27,807 nt of DNA from NCBI GenBank assembly GCA_000697055.1, contig JNDT01001829.1:1-27807 (forward strand). Direction: 5' to 3'. The translations under genes and the position numbers were made by a program. Of this stretch, positions 9,675 to 20,200 are shown piece after piece (position 1 is the first letter of the stretch; every line of letters begins with the position of its first letter). The notes beneath the pieces were generated by a model. That model saw only the letters and a list, made by a program, of their open reading frames with translations, had not been told where the DNA came from and made no database searches. This DNA is from Saksenaea vasiformis B4078. Lineage: Eukaryota; Mucoromycota; Mucoromycetes; Mucorales; Saksenaeaceae.

Positions 9675-9731
9675 AAAAAAAAAGAAGAGAAGAGAGAAGA
9701 GAGAGAAGAGAGAGAGAAAGAAAAAAAAAAA
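9675..9731. repeat. GA-rich tract in the bHLH 5' leader
   Basis: A purine tract on the plus strand, so CT-rich on the coding strand, ending about 24 bases upstream of the ATG at 9651. It probably lies in the 5' UTR or at the transcription start. Confidence 0.8.
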
Positions 9732-12422
9732 GAAAATGCAGAAAAAAGGCAAGGGTGGTAAAAGTAACCGCGTTTAAATACAAGAATAGAGAAGATCACA
9801 AAAAAAACTTATTATTATTATATCACGGGGTAAAGCTTTTTGGGTGCGTAAAGTCCTGCTGCTTCTAATTTCAGCATTTGCAAATCGAAGATACACAAAA
9901 AAAAACCGATATCACTACAAACGAAGCGAAACAGAGTTGCTAAAGAAACCAGTCTTGGGGTCTGGACTCCAAATTTTTTGTTTTTCTTATTTTTTTTTTC
10001 AATCTCTTTTCTTGGTCCCTTTGCTCCCCTTAGGATCGGCCCTGATAGAAAGAATATCTATCATGTTATTTCATAAGGGTACTAGTAAGCATGTCAATCG
10101 ATTTTATTTACTACTAGTCTTCTCCTACTTCTTCTTCTTGGCCTTCTTCTTCCTTCTTCTTCTTCTTCTTCGGATACATCTATACTGGTATAAACCGATA
10201 GAAATGTTGTACGAAAAAAAGCTTACGACGGGTCTTGTGTCTTGTAAATTATTTGGACACCATAGAAAACGCATCGTCACTCTTAAAGTTCTTTTTTTAA
10301 TCCGCTCTTCCGAAAGAGTTTTGATCGGGTGGCCCGGCTCCCTCTCCCGACTCTTTCTTTTTTCTCTCTTCAGACCGTGCACGCTACTTTTTCGGCTATC
10401 ACGATACTAAAAATGACACCGTTCAGTCGGGCCCTGTCTGAACTGGGTAAGAATAAAAAACCACAAGATGTTTATTTTTTTTATTTTTCTTTGTCAGACG
10501 TTTTCAATACCCGCTTCACCCTTTTACCCCTCCTCTGTCTAATCTGTCTCTCGCTGTTTTTTTGACTCCGCAGCTTTTTTTTGACTAAGACGTAGAGGAG
10601 TTTGGAAATGACAGCGCTAACTGAAATGTCATAGGTACAAGAGGGTGCACGAGCCTCTGACTCGGAGTTGAGATGACGAGGGATGATGATCCATTCCCCT
10701 ACTCGATAGGTTCTCTAGTGTGTCCACTAAAACAGAGGATCAGAAGGTAATGTTTCTTATCTGGTCCCTTTTTTTGTACAAAAGAATACTTTTTTGTCAC
10801 GGGTTAACTTGTCATCCAAGTGACACAAAAACCAAACCGTGGCCTGGCATGGACGATCAGTCTCTAACATTTCCTGTATCACTGGATTACGGAACAGAAG
10901 CCGATGAAAAATAATAGTCACCTTTAATCGTTTCTCCATTTTCATCCTTCCCGACATCCCCTTTCTGGGCATTAAATCGGAAAAAATCCCTCTTGTGGGA
11001 AGTGGTATAAAAGAAAAAACAAAGATGGGTTTCCTTTTTTCTTTTTCTTTTTCTTTTTTTTTTTTTTTGCGTGAGGCAGCAGCTGAGGTGTGTCTGGGAA
11101 AAGTAAACTGCATCTTATCACATGTGGGTTGCTTGCGTGGCACTTGTCAAGGCGGAGAAAGAATCCAAAAAGCCGAACAAGGAAGCTCTACTGGAGGGTT
11201 CTGCAAAAGAGAGCAAAAAACTTTAATTAGTTAACGTATTATTTCTCAGACGAGGTCGTCGGATCATTGTACACAAGTAAACTGCCTCAAAGGCTTTCTT
11301 ATCCGGGAGTTCGGATGTAGAGTAGTAATATGGCTTACTATGGTAACGAGACAACAACAAAAGAATCTACTCGGGATTCCAAAGTTATTTTTTTCCCATT
11401 CGCAAACAAATGAGAGAAGAGTGAAAAAGAAAGGTAAGAGAGTGGGTGAAAATGAGAGTGAGTCAGTCAGTCAGTGAGAGAGCACAGGACCTGGATCTTT
11501 GATCTCCGCATCGCACGGGGTCACAAATAAACTATACACACCGGTCTTTTTTGCTCTCAAGTTTTGCAAAGCCCTGCTATGCTGATCTCCTGGATAGATT
11601 TTCGTTTTCCAAATGTTGATTATTTTCCTTTTGGCTTCATTTTTATTTTATTTTACTTTTCTGTCTTATCCGACATTGTGGAACTTCCCATAAACATATA
11701 GAATCAGCTTAATTGATCTTCTCCATTTCTTTCTACTCGTGCCTGACCAATCAAATGGCTTGTATGTTCCACAATGTGCCTATCTGCACGGAATACCATG
11801 TAAAACACGGACACAAGAATGGTAGAAGGAAGATAATTGCTCAGCAAAATAACTCGTTTCACAGTTAATCATGGTGGGAGTAACCCGATAAGCAAAAAAA
11901 AAAAAAAAGGGATATTATTATTACTTGCTCTACGATTGTTCATGCATAATGTGGACTGTGAAAAAAGACACTTCGTGCCGCTAAAAAAAAAAAAGGCCCA
12001 GTATAAAATCGAGGAGACCTGTCGACTGATGAAGAACATAATGCAGCTTCATACTAACCAATGATGTACTAGCGAACGGAGTCAATCAAGGGCAGTCCAT
12101 ATCTTCACGACAAAAAGCAAACCTATTTCGCTTATCTGTTTGTATCGATGATCTGTAATCCAGTTGAACGGATGTTTCCCTCTTTTTGGACAGTTATTTC
12201 TGTTTTGATTGTTTTACGCCGCATCTGACCATCGTTTTCTAAAGAGAAAAGAAGAAGAAAAAACGAAATGCATGAGGGCGTGCACTAAAAACGTCTAGGA
12301 TATATACATATGGATCGAGTCCTTAGGTAAATCGCTTTATCAGTGCATTTAGCATGCTAAAACTTTCTCTCTTTATGATAATTTCAAGCGTACAGGTGTC
12401 CACAGTTTTGATCTTTGCCCTG

Positions 12423-12442
12423 CAGACAGACAGACAGACAGA
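12423..12442. repeat. (CAGA)5 microsatellite
   Basis: Five perfect CAGA units in the intergenic region. Confidence 0.9.
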
Positions 12443-13111
12443 TGCGAGGTTGTGGTGTTGTTCGAGTATTCTCATTGATTCTTAAGTCATCTTTCGGGTG
12501 ATGTAAGATTGTTCGAAGGTATACAGGATATACCTATTAAAAGACCCAAAAAAAAAGGGAAAACGGCTAACCCTGTTGTCGATCGAAATAAGCTTCATCT
12601 TGATGATCGACCTCATAAAGACCTATCCCTGTCGTTCAAACATGGTACATGCATTAGAAACATCCTCTTTAGCTTTGTTACACACAGCAACACAAGTGAA
12701 GAGAGTGACTACACTTCCCCTTTTCCCTTCTCCTTTCCGCTAACAACTGTTCCCCTCCCCTTGAAGGCAAAAAAGAAATGATGGAGACGACGACGATGAT
12801 GATAATGCTTTTTACATTAGTAAAGCACAGGCCATATCGTCCATCACAGTTTTTGGTGTACGGTCTTCCATTTTTTTTCTTCTGTTTTTATTATTATTAA
12901 CGAGCGACAAACAAATGAAAGAAAAAAGAAAAAGAGGAAAAGCAAAAAGAAAAGAAGACGAAGAGTGTGTGTGCGAGAGTGTGAGTGTGTGTGTTGTGTG
13001 CGAGAGAGAGAGAAAGGAAAACCCATATGTACAAGAAAACAAGAGCAAATAATTTTTTTTGGCCACGCACAGCGAACAACCAAAAAATGAAGAGAAAAAA
13101 GAAAAAGTTAA

Positions 13112-13933
13112 TTAAACGCCATCGGATTTTTTGTGACCCCGTCGTTTGCCAACAAATCGGTGAATGCGAATGTGCTGGTTCAAATTATCTGATCGCGAAA
13201 AGCGTTTGCCACAAGCAGTATAAGGACATTCAAAGGCTAACAACGAAAAAAGGATGAGTAACCATGGTAAATAAGGGATGTTAACAAACATACGTTTTTC
13301 TTTGGTGTGAATGGATCGAACGTGACGTTTAAGGTGCTCAGATCGTTTGAAGATCTTGCCACAACCATCATGGGTACATTGAAAGGTTTTAAGGCCAATC
13401 ATTTGATGGTTAGAGACGCGTCGACCCCGTGAACGTGCAGCTGTCTTTTTCTTGGGGGTGGGGGTGCATGGTGGTGACGAGCTACATGTGCTGATACTGC
13501 TTGTAATGCTGGTGTTGCTGCTGCTGCTGGTGTTGCTGTTGTTGTTTTCCTCGGATGTGAGAAGGCCACCTCCGATGTTGGGTCCGGTGGAGAGCGGAGT
13601 CGCGGGGTACGAAGATGGGTAGAAGCTCGGAAGATTTAATGCGAAATAGTCAGTGGCAAAAACCATATCGGGAGTAGGAGCAGCCGATGAAAGATCGATC
13701 CACGAATTCATCATTGCTGGTGCCGGATAGTACATTTCAGGTTCGTCAACAAACCCATTACTTAAAGGTGATCCGTAATCCGATGATATGCTTGGTTCAC
13801 TCAATAAATCGGTATAACTGAACCGACGATCGATAAACTGATGATTTTCACTGGGAAAACCACTCGATGCTATCGTTGGTTGCAATCCAAAGTAACCATC
13901 GTTTTCAAAATCATATGGCGGTGTGTACATCAT
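13112..13933 (-). CDS. Msn2/4-type C2H2 zinc-finger transcription factor, 2 exons
   Basis: The exons are 13933-13294 and 13236-13112, giving 254 residues; the intron is 57 nt, phase 1. The N-terminal 180 residues are Ser/Pro/Tyr/Asn-rich and likely an activation or regulatory region. A basic patch ([12 protein letters not shown], residues 161-172) could be a nuclear signal. Finger 1 has C186, C191, H204 and H209 with helix RSEHLKRH. Finger 2 has C217, C222, H235 and H239 with helix RSDNLNQH. The KEKPFEC linker appears only after splicing. These two helix sequences are those of the yeast Msn2/Msn4 group, which reads the stress element AGGGG; the DNA target here is inferred from that. The intron has no stop and is a multiple of three, so an unspliced product of 273 residues is possible. 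The protein ends 15 residues after the last zinc ligand. Confidence 0.87.
   Translation of the reverse strand: MMYTPPYDFENDGYFGLQPTIASSGFPSENHQFIDRRFSYTDLLSEPSISSDYGSPLSNGFVDEPEMYYPAPAMMNSWIDLSSAAPTPDMVFATDYFALNLPSFYPSSYPATPLSTGPNIGGGLLTSEENNNSNTSSSSNTSITSSISTCSSSPPCTPTPKKKTAARSRGRRVSNHQMIGLKTFQCTHDGCGKIFKRSEHLKRHVRSIHTKEKRMFVNIPYLPWLLILFSLLAFECPYTACGKRFSRSDNLNQHIRIHRFVGKRRGHKKSDGV
13237..13293 (-). other. Stop-free 57-nt intron between the two zinc fingers
   Basis: The donor is GTATGT and the acceptor GTTGTTAG, with TGTTAAC as a possible branch site. Retention keeps the frame and adds 19 mostly hydrophobic residues ([18 protein letters not shown] core) between the fingers, destroying the normal short linker. 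Confidence 0.8.
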
Positions 13934-14861
13934 GGCGAAACGATGACGATGAAAAGAAAAACGAATTTAAATAAAAGAAGAAAAAGTTGACTAAAAGAAA
14001 AAATAAGTCAGCCTTTTTATGTCATTTTTTTTCTTTTTTTTTGTATCGCTATGCGTGTATGCTTTTTTTATGTGGCGTGTAACACAACATTTACCTGATC
14101 AACAAGCAAAAAAAAAAATAACACCTTTTTGTGATAGATTTTTCCTTTTTATCGCTGTTCGCTTATTTTCTCTTTATCAAAAAGAAAAAACAGTAAACAG
14201 TAGAAGTGGGATGAAGGAAACAAAGAAAGAGTGTATATGTGTGGAAGTGGAAGTGAGAGAAAGAGAGAGAGAGAGAGAGAAAGTGAGGTGAAGAAGTATA
14301 TATATAAATTAAAAAAAGAAGAAGAAGAAGAAGAGGAAATGAATGGATGAAGAAGAAAGAGAAAAAAAGAAATGAAGCAAATAGAGAAAGTAATGATTTT
14401 ATAGACTATAGATGACGACAAGGACATGCAGATGGACGTACATAGATTTCCTTTTCCAAGTTGCATGGCAAAAAAAAAAGATGCACCGCTCATTATCCCA
14501 CGACCAACCAACGACCTCGCTTCTCTTTCTTTCTTCGGCCACAAGCTTCCGTCGTTGCATGCAAGCGAGCATGGTTGTACACCAAAAAAAAGAAATACCT
14601 CGCTTGCTACTATTTTTGGAAGGGCCTTGACGGGTTGCAGTCTTGCTGCCTTCAACCCCTTCCCCCCAAAGCATAGTTGATCAACAAACATGAAAATAAC
14701 TGTAATCACAGCCACATAAAGGATGACAACGACTGTCGCTTACTCTACTTGGCTTGGTGGCCGAGAACTTTTTCCCTTATTTTATTTTATTTTTTTTTGC
14801 TGCAGTTTGGATGTGTGTGCATGCATCCACATGACATGTCATCATTTCAAATCAAGGTAAC
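13934..14861 (-). promoter_or_regulatory. Upstream region of the C2H2 gene
   Basis: These 928 bp lie between the C2H2 start and the LMBD1 stop; no gene is seen. They hold a GA tract at 14254-14282 (CT on the coding strand), an (AGA)n run near 14318-14335, and a TTGCATGCAA palindrome at 14555-14564. CCCCTT near 14657 could be a stress element, but it is a single occurrence. Confidence 0.5.
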
Positions 14862-17076
14862 TTAGCTAGATTGATTACTGCGACTACCATAAAGAATTCG
14901 GGGAGCGTTCATTAAGCCTTGCCGCTCTTCTTCGGTTGTTGCCTCCTCCTTATACAGCGATGGGCGGAATAATGCCAAGAGGAACCCAATGGCAAATGTA
15001 CCGATAAAGACCCATTGCCCGAAGTAAAATAAAAGCCCAAATAATGGTACCTGGATCGTCATACGGTCCATCAAGGTGGACGATGCCGTGGGCGTACAAA
15101 TATCTTGTGTGTGATACGCGTTACACAAAAACGCCGCGCGAAACAACACATTTTTTTTTTCTGGGGGGACTAGTAAAAAAGAAAGAGACAAGACTTACCC
15201 GTCGGTCCATAGATATCGCACGGGACAATCTGATCACCATGGCCAGTGCAATCCCGCCGGCCGCCTTCCGTATAATTACACTTTATATCCTTTTGGTTAT
15301 TTGCCACGAATGCCTTGCCAAGTTTTTTTTTTCTTCTCTACTTACATAGACTTGGTTACCGAAGTGTGCGTAACCAGGAGCGATCACAGAAACCAAAGCG
15401 TAATTCAACGCCAGAAGTCCAAGCATCAAGACAAGGGCAGAAAACAGTAATCCCCGCGGCTCAGTGGCACTACGTCGCAAACGATAGAGCGTAGCCCACA
15501 AGAATTGAACACCAATACATTGTAAACCCGCCACGGTTGCCAAAAAAACATAGACAATAAGCCCCGTAACCAGCGCATAATTCAGCGGAAACACTTTCTG
15601 CAACACCGTCAAGACTAGATTTACCGGATTCACGAGGTCTGTTTGACTCAGAATATAACCGCATTGACGACCACACACTGAGAACGTAAGCTTATCGATC
15701 CTAGAAAAAAAAAACAACAACAAGCAGGCAGCACCATGAGCTTCTTTTTTTTTCTTTCTTCTTCTTTCCCCTATTTTCTCCAAGGGGAAACCTGTTGAGA
15801 TTAAACTTACATCGTGATAAACATAGAAATGACCACAAGAAACGTCAACATTAGAAAGATAATCCCCAGAAGAACCTGCATGCCATTCAAAAAGGATCAG
15901 CAAGGGTGTTCACAAAAAAAAAATTGGCTTGACATGTGTCTACTTCCCTGGAATGGTCGCATGCATTTTAGAACCTTTTGCCAGATCCGTTTGCGATCTT
16001 CTTGGATCTCCTCCAACCGACGGACTAAAATTCTTTTCTCCACATGCTTCAGAAAATAAACTTTTTAGCTTTGGGTTACCTTTCTTCATCCTCCAGATTC
16101 TCCAAAAGCCGATTGTCTCGTGTGCTCAGTGCCTCGTCGGAACCGGTATAGTCTGCTCGTACTGTGCGCTGCTGCTCATGTACGTCATGCAGTCGACGTT
16201 CCAGACTTTCATTGTCCACGTCCAAACGACGACGGCAACGAATCATCCACATGGGCAGTAACGACATACCAGGAGCCTAACAACTTTTTGGTAAATCCCG
16301 CTATGTTGTTGTTGTTTTTCTTGGCCTGCATACACTATAAATGATAAAAACAATCATGCCTAGAACAAACAAGCAGGCAATCACGAAAGACAATGCCTTT
16401 TCTCCATCTAAAAAAAAAAAAAGGATTACCAATCTGTTATCTTCAAGTTCCGACTAACAATTATTTACTACTGTTACTTACTGCTTTCATTTAACAGATG
16501 TTTGTACCATCCCAAATCCACATGTGGAGGAATGGCTGGATTGCTGAATAAACCAATCAACAGCAGGAACAAAGCCACGGCCACGGGCACAAAGGCCCAG
16601 CGTGAGGCACCCGTATAAACGGAAGGAATGACAAAAAAGCTGAACACACCAATCAAACCATAAAATACTATTAAAAAAACAGAAAACGTGAACACCCACT
16701 TCTTTGTTCTTTGTTCCGCTCCGAAAGTGTTACCATAGTAGACTATCTGCACAGACATGGTCATCCAATACACCGTACTTCGGTCTGCCCACGGTTTCTT
16801 CAATCCCTGATCACGGTCCACCGTCGCTGAAACCAAAAATACATCCACTGGTAACAAAGCAAGGGTCATCAAGGTAATGGTTGAACTGGCAACCGTTGCC
16901 ATGGTCGCATAAATTTGATGGTGCTGTTTCGATCGAAAGTACTGGGTAAAGCCAAGACTAAAGATGAAAAGTAACTATTTTAGGGTATGAGTACCACACA
17001 GCCCCCTCTTCCCCTTTTTGGCTACCAAAGAGACGATCCCATAGACCGTCCAAGCAATAGCAGGAACAGACAACAT
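14862..17076 (-). CDS. LMBD1: LMBD1-family membrane protein (lysosomal/vacuolar cobalamin transporter type), 9 exons
   Basis: The exons are 17076-17026, 16974-16482, 16407-16334, 16276-16080, 16032-15948, 15875-15811, 15700-15346, 15289-15199 and 15103-14862, giving 550 residues, close to animal LMBRD1 (about 540). There are about nine hydrophobic spans. Hallmarks in order are an N-terminal membrane span, STITLMTLALLPVDVFLVSA, KPWAD, APGMSLLPM leading into an acidic/basic coiled cytosolic loop (ERRLHDVHEQQ), VLKCMRPFQ before a membrane span, then NPVNLVLTVLQKVFPLNY, GVQFLWATLYRLRR, a Cys-containing lumenal loop, and FYFGQWVFIGTF. In animals the protein is needed for export of vitamin B12 from lysosomes; a similar vacuolar role here is inferred from homology. 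Intron 5 starts with GG instead of GT. Intron 8 is best read as 95 nt, since nearer acceptors would leave only 29 or 38 nt. The gene begins 141 bp downstream of the DOP1 stop. Confidence 0.88.
15876..15947 (-). other. LMBD1 intron 5 with an aberrant GG-AG donor
   Basis: Exon 5 ends CCATTCCAG and the next bases are GGAAGTAG, where the consensus would be GTAAGTAG. The acceptor is CATGCAG before GTTCTTCTG. Only this junction keeps the conserved frame (RPFQ then VLLGIIF). The nearest GT, four bases downstream, would shift the frame. Confidence 0.65.
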
Positions 17077-17217
17077 GGTGAAGGACAAGTTAAGGTGGGG
17101 GCCAGGTTTTTTTTTGGGGGCTGGTTTTTTTTTGTCTGGCTTTTTTTTTTTCATACAATGATGTCATGTTTCATTCCGTCTGTGCGTTTGCATTAATGAA
17201 AACTATTGTCTGTCTTA
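17077..17217 (-). promoter_or_regulatory. Short intergenic spacer carrying the LMBD1 promoter
   Basis: This 141-bp spacer separates the DOP1 stop from the LMBD1 start on the same strand. From 17103 to 17152 it holds three imperfect units of GG or GGC followed by nine to eleven T on the plus strand (A-runs on the coding strand). It must contain both the DOP1 3' end and the LMBD1 promoter, or the LMBD1 promoter lies inside DOP1. Confidence 0.55.
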
Positions 17218-20200
17218 TTATTGCTCGCTGTCAATATCTCCTTCTAGTAGATCATTTTGAAGTAAGCTTTCTATAAATGGCATGTCGGCCTTGGCCAAGG
17301 TGAAGGACGATTGATAGATATAGAGACTGATATGTTCGACAAAGAATGACAATTGCCGGATACTGCTGATACTGTGCATGGTTAACATTGGACGTCTTAA
17401 CTCGCCAAGTGATGGTAGTGTAGTATCGGTATCACTGGGAAAATGCTCCTAAAAAGATAATAATAACAACACTAAGCCCAAAACAACCATGCTGTGGTCT
17501 TTTTTTTTTTGCTCACTCACCATCGGGTGCGGACTCTGACCAAGTCGTTCTTCCAGCATGTCCATGATGGGAACTGGTCCATCAACGTGAGGTCTCACCA
17601 GTGTTTCAACTGTGTCACGTATAAAGATCCATTGATAACTATAATCAAAAAAGAAAAAAAAGTTAAAAACAATTAGCCCTTGTTCCTCCTTTTTTTTTCT
17701 CTTCTTCGTTTACATTTGGAAGGCATCCATTTCTAGCGTGCACAACAAGTCCAAAAACTTGCATCCAGCGAGAGCAATCTGTGCTTCTTCAGGTCGATCA
17801 GTTGCATTGTTGTACAAAAATGCATTAAACAACCGCATCTGACAAACATGAAAAAAAAAAGTCATGCATGAGCACATGTTCTGTCACCCGGAAAACCTTA
17901 CCATTTCAGTAATCAGCACCGGCCAAAAATTAAGTAGATGGTTTTGTGAGAAACGTATCAGCATAATCCTCAGACACAAGTAGATCTCCACATGAACCAT
18001 TTCTCCGTGCTCGAGTTTCAACAGCTCCACTAACTTTTCTTGGATAATTGGAAGTTGAGGAACATACTGGTTTACCGATCCACAAAATATCACATATGAC
18101 AGCCGTCGAAGATTTAGGGCGCGGTTCAAGGTTTCCTGCTCCTTGTTGGTAAAGAAGGCAGTGGAAGGCGATGTGGTGATACGACCAATCAATTCCGTAA
18201 ACCGTTCCTTTTCGAGAACAAAGGCCGTCTGGATAATTGTTCGCCATTTTTTGGCCGTGGTCGCGTTCATGTAAAAAAATCGATTGTCAATAAATACATC
18301 CCACACTTCTTTACGCCATGTACGATATGTAAACGGCATCTTGGCCATCTCGCAAATTTGATCCAAGATCACAGCAATCTTGCTAAACCTGAAAGAACTT
18401 GTTTTTAGCAACCAAAAAAAAATGCAAGCGCCCTTTCTAGCTTACGTTGTCCGGGTTCGCAGCGCAGGACCAATTACATAGTACACAAGATTATTTAGCA
18501 GTGAATTGATCCGATCTTGATCACCCACAAGCTGTCGCAAATTCGGAATCACGGCAGCTGCAAGATGGTCGTTCACCTAAACATACACAGTTTAAGCGGC
18601 GTCATGGGACAACGGATGCTTTTTCTTGTGTTTCTTACCTGCGCAATCATCATGTCTTCTCGTGATTTTAGACGCGCTTTTTTCTCAAGATCAGACACAT
18701 TAGTTGTCGATGCGTTTCGGCTCACATCACTTGCTATGGTATCTGTGAATGATGAATCGGTACGTGTGGTGCTTGCATCGTCGTCATCGTACACTGTCGC
18801 GCGTCGAATCCACAGACTCTGATCTAATGACCGACCAGCGATCAAGATGCAGTAGTCTACGCAACGCTGGTACAGATCCTGGGCATCCTTGCGCATCTTT
18901 TTGTCGATAGAAAACTGAGAAAGGCCATTTAAAACAACCGTAAGAAATTGTAAAAGCCCAGGAAGAAACGCCTTGTATGTCGATGCTTGTGTCAGATAAT
19001 CTTTGGCAAACGACTGGATTAGTGGCCATAAGTACGGTAGAGGCTCGGGCTTGATCGATTGACAATAGATCTCCGCAAACCGCATGATAGCCATATCCGT
19101 CCTAGAAATGAAATGAATAAACGAAAAAAGCTAGGCTGTTTTTCTGCCTCCTTACAGCTTCGCACTGCGCATCATATTTCGTCTGTGATGGACATGCATG
19201 CCAGGTGTCCGTTGTCGGATGCCTTCCATTAATATGGATAAAATGTGGTGGGGTGCATTGGAAGGTGTAGCCGAAAGCACTTCAATAGCAAGCATGTTGT
19301 AGGGACTAGGGTGAGGCTCATACTCAAGCGCAGCAGGGTTTTCGATAAAAAAGATTTTGGTAAATCCTTCAATAAAATCAACCGAACAGTGTTTGTAGAG
19401 ACGTTCAAAGATGTTTTCCAGCCGTGCCTTGACACGATCGGCTGCGTGTCCGAAACTTTGTAATGCAGCATCCTTCTTGGCATGACCAATCACACCTGCC
19501 ATTTCCTCCGACCATGCTGGTCGACGGAACACTCGCCACACGTCCATCAAAATATGGAGCAAGGCAGGTAAATGATAGAGGACCACATCACGAGGCTAGA
19601 AAAGAAAAGAAAAGAAAAGAAAAGAAATTTTTTTTTCCAGTTAGCATGGCCGGGTTAGGTCAGGCAAATAGCTGAAGGGGCCTTTCTTTTTTCTTTTTCC
19701 TTTTTTTTTTTTTACCTTGGCTTCGCCTAGCCGAAGTCCTCCTCCTGCTCCTGTTCCTCCTTCTTCTCCATGGACAAGCTCCGCTAAACCACGTAGTTCG
19801 GATTGTTCTGGGATTTTTGGGATGGGTAAAGGCTGATCGGCAGCATACCAGTCGTCACAAAGGGAACGTTCGGTTAGGCTAAACATCAACATCTTCTCTA
19901 ACCCATTTAGAAACACGAGGATATCTTTTTCAGGGCCACCAAGGATGACCCCGTGTTCTTGGATGCATGGCACCGTTGTTTTTGTCTCGTCTGATTTGCT
20001 GGTGTCCCCATGGATCAACAACCGTATCGTTGTATGACATAGTGTGATCTGTTGGCAAACACACATCAACAGGGGCACGACAATCTGTCGGAAGCCGCCT
20101 CGAACATGGACTAGCGTCGCTAGACAGAAGTCCATCCAGTGTTGGAGAATCGGCCGGTTACTCGAACGCATCAATGCATCTGTCACACATTTGACATACA

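Larger units (their letters stand above)
9652..13111. other. 3.46-kb region upstream of the bHLH gene, no gene recognised
   Basis: This is the longest gap between genes inside the gene-rich block, lying between the bHLH start and the C2H2 stop, both on the minus strand. All open frames are built from T- or A-rich low complexity and none shows a domain. It contains simple repeats: a GA tract at 9675-9731, TTC runs at 10131-10171, (AGTC)n at 11461-11475 and (CAGA)5 at 12423-12442. Isolated CCCCT motifs (for example 10026, 10526, 10959) are about as frequent as chance would give. Its likely content is the 5' UTR and a long promoter of the bHLH gene plus the 3' UTR of the C2H2 gene. An unannotated non-coding RNA cannot be excluded. 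Confidence 0.5.

Noticed and set aside
9844..10410. 188-codon open frame on the plus strand
   Set aside because: It consists of Leu/Phe/Lys runs from TTC and T-tracts, with no domain, no start context and no conserved look.
10329..10565. Small gene with an apparent intron (GTAAGA ... TTTGTCAG)
   Set aside because: The spliced product is only about 37 residues ending in a Leu/Cys run, with no family resemblance. It is kept only as a hint for a possible transcript.
9990..12770. Cluster of CCCCT stress elements upstream of the bHLH gene
   Set aside because: The number seen is about what chance predicts for 3.4 kb, so it cannot be used to claim control by the neighbouring zinc-finger factor.
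12509..12781. 90-codon frame beginning with TTG
   Set aside because: It has no ATG start, is Lys/Pro-rich at its ends, and has no domain.
14149..14715. 188-codon hydrophobic frame on the minus strand
   Set aside because: The C-terminal half is Ser/Leu repeats from the GA microsatellite and the rest shows no conserved pattern. It fits a promoter region better.
15161..15198. Intron 8 of LMBD1 as 29 or 38 nt (acceptors TACTAG or CCCCAG)
   Set aside because: Both keep frame, but they are far shorter than any other intron here. The acceptor at 15104 (95 nt), with GTGTAAC as branch site, gives a Cys-to-Cys spacing close to that of known LMBD1 proteins.
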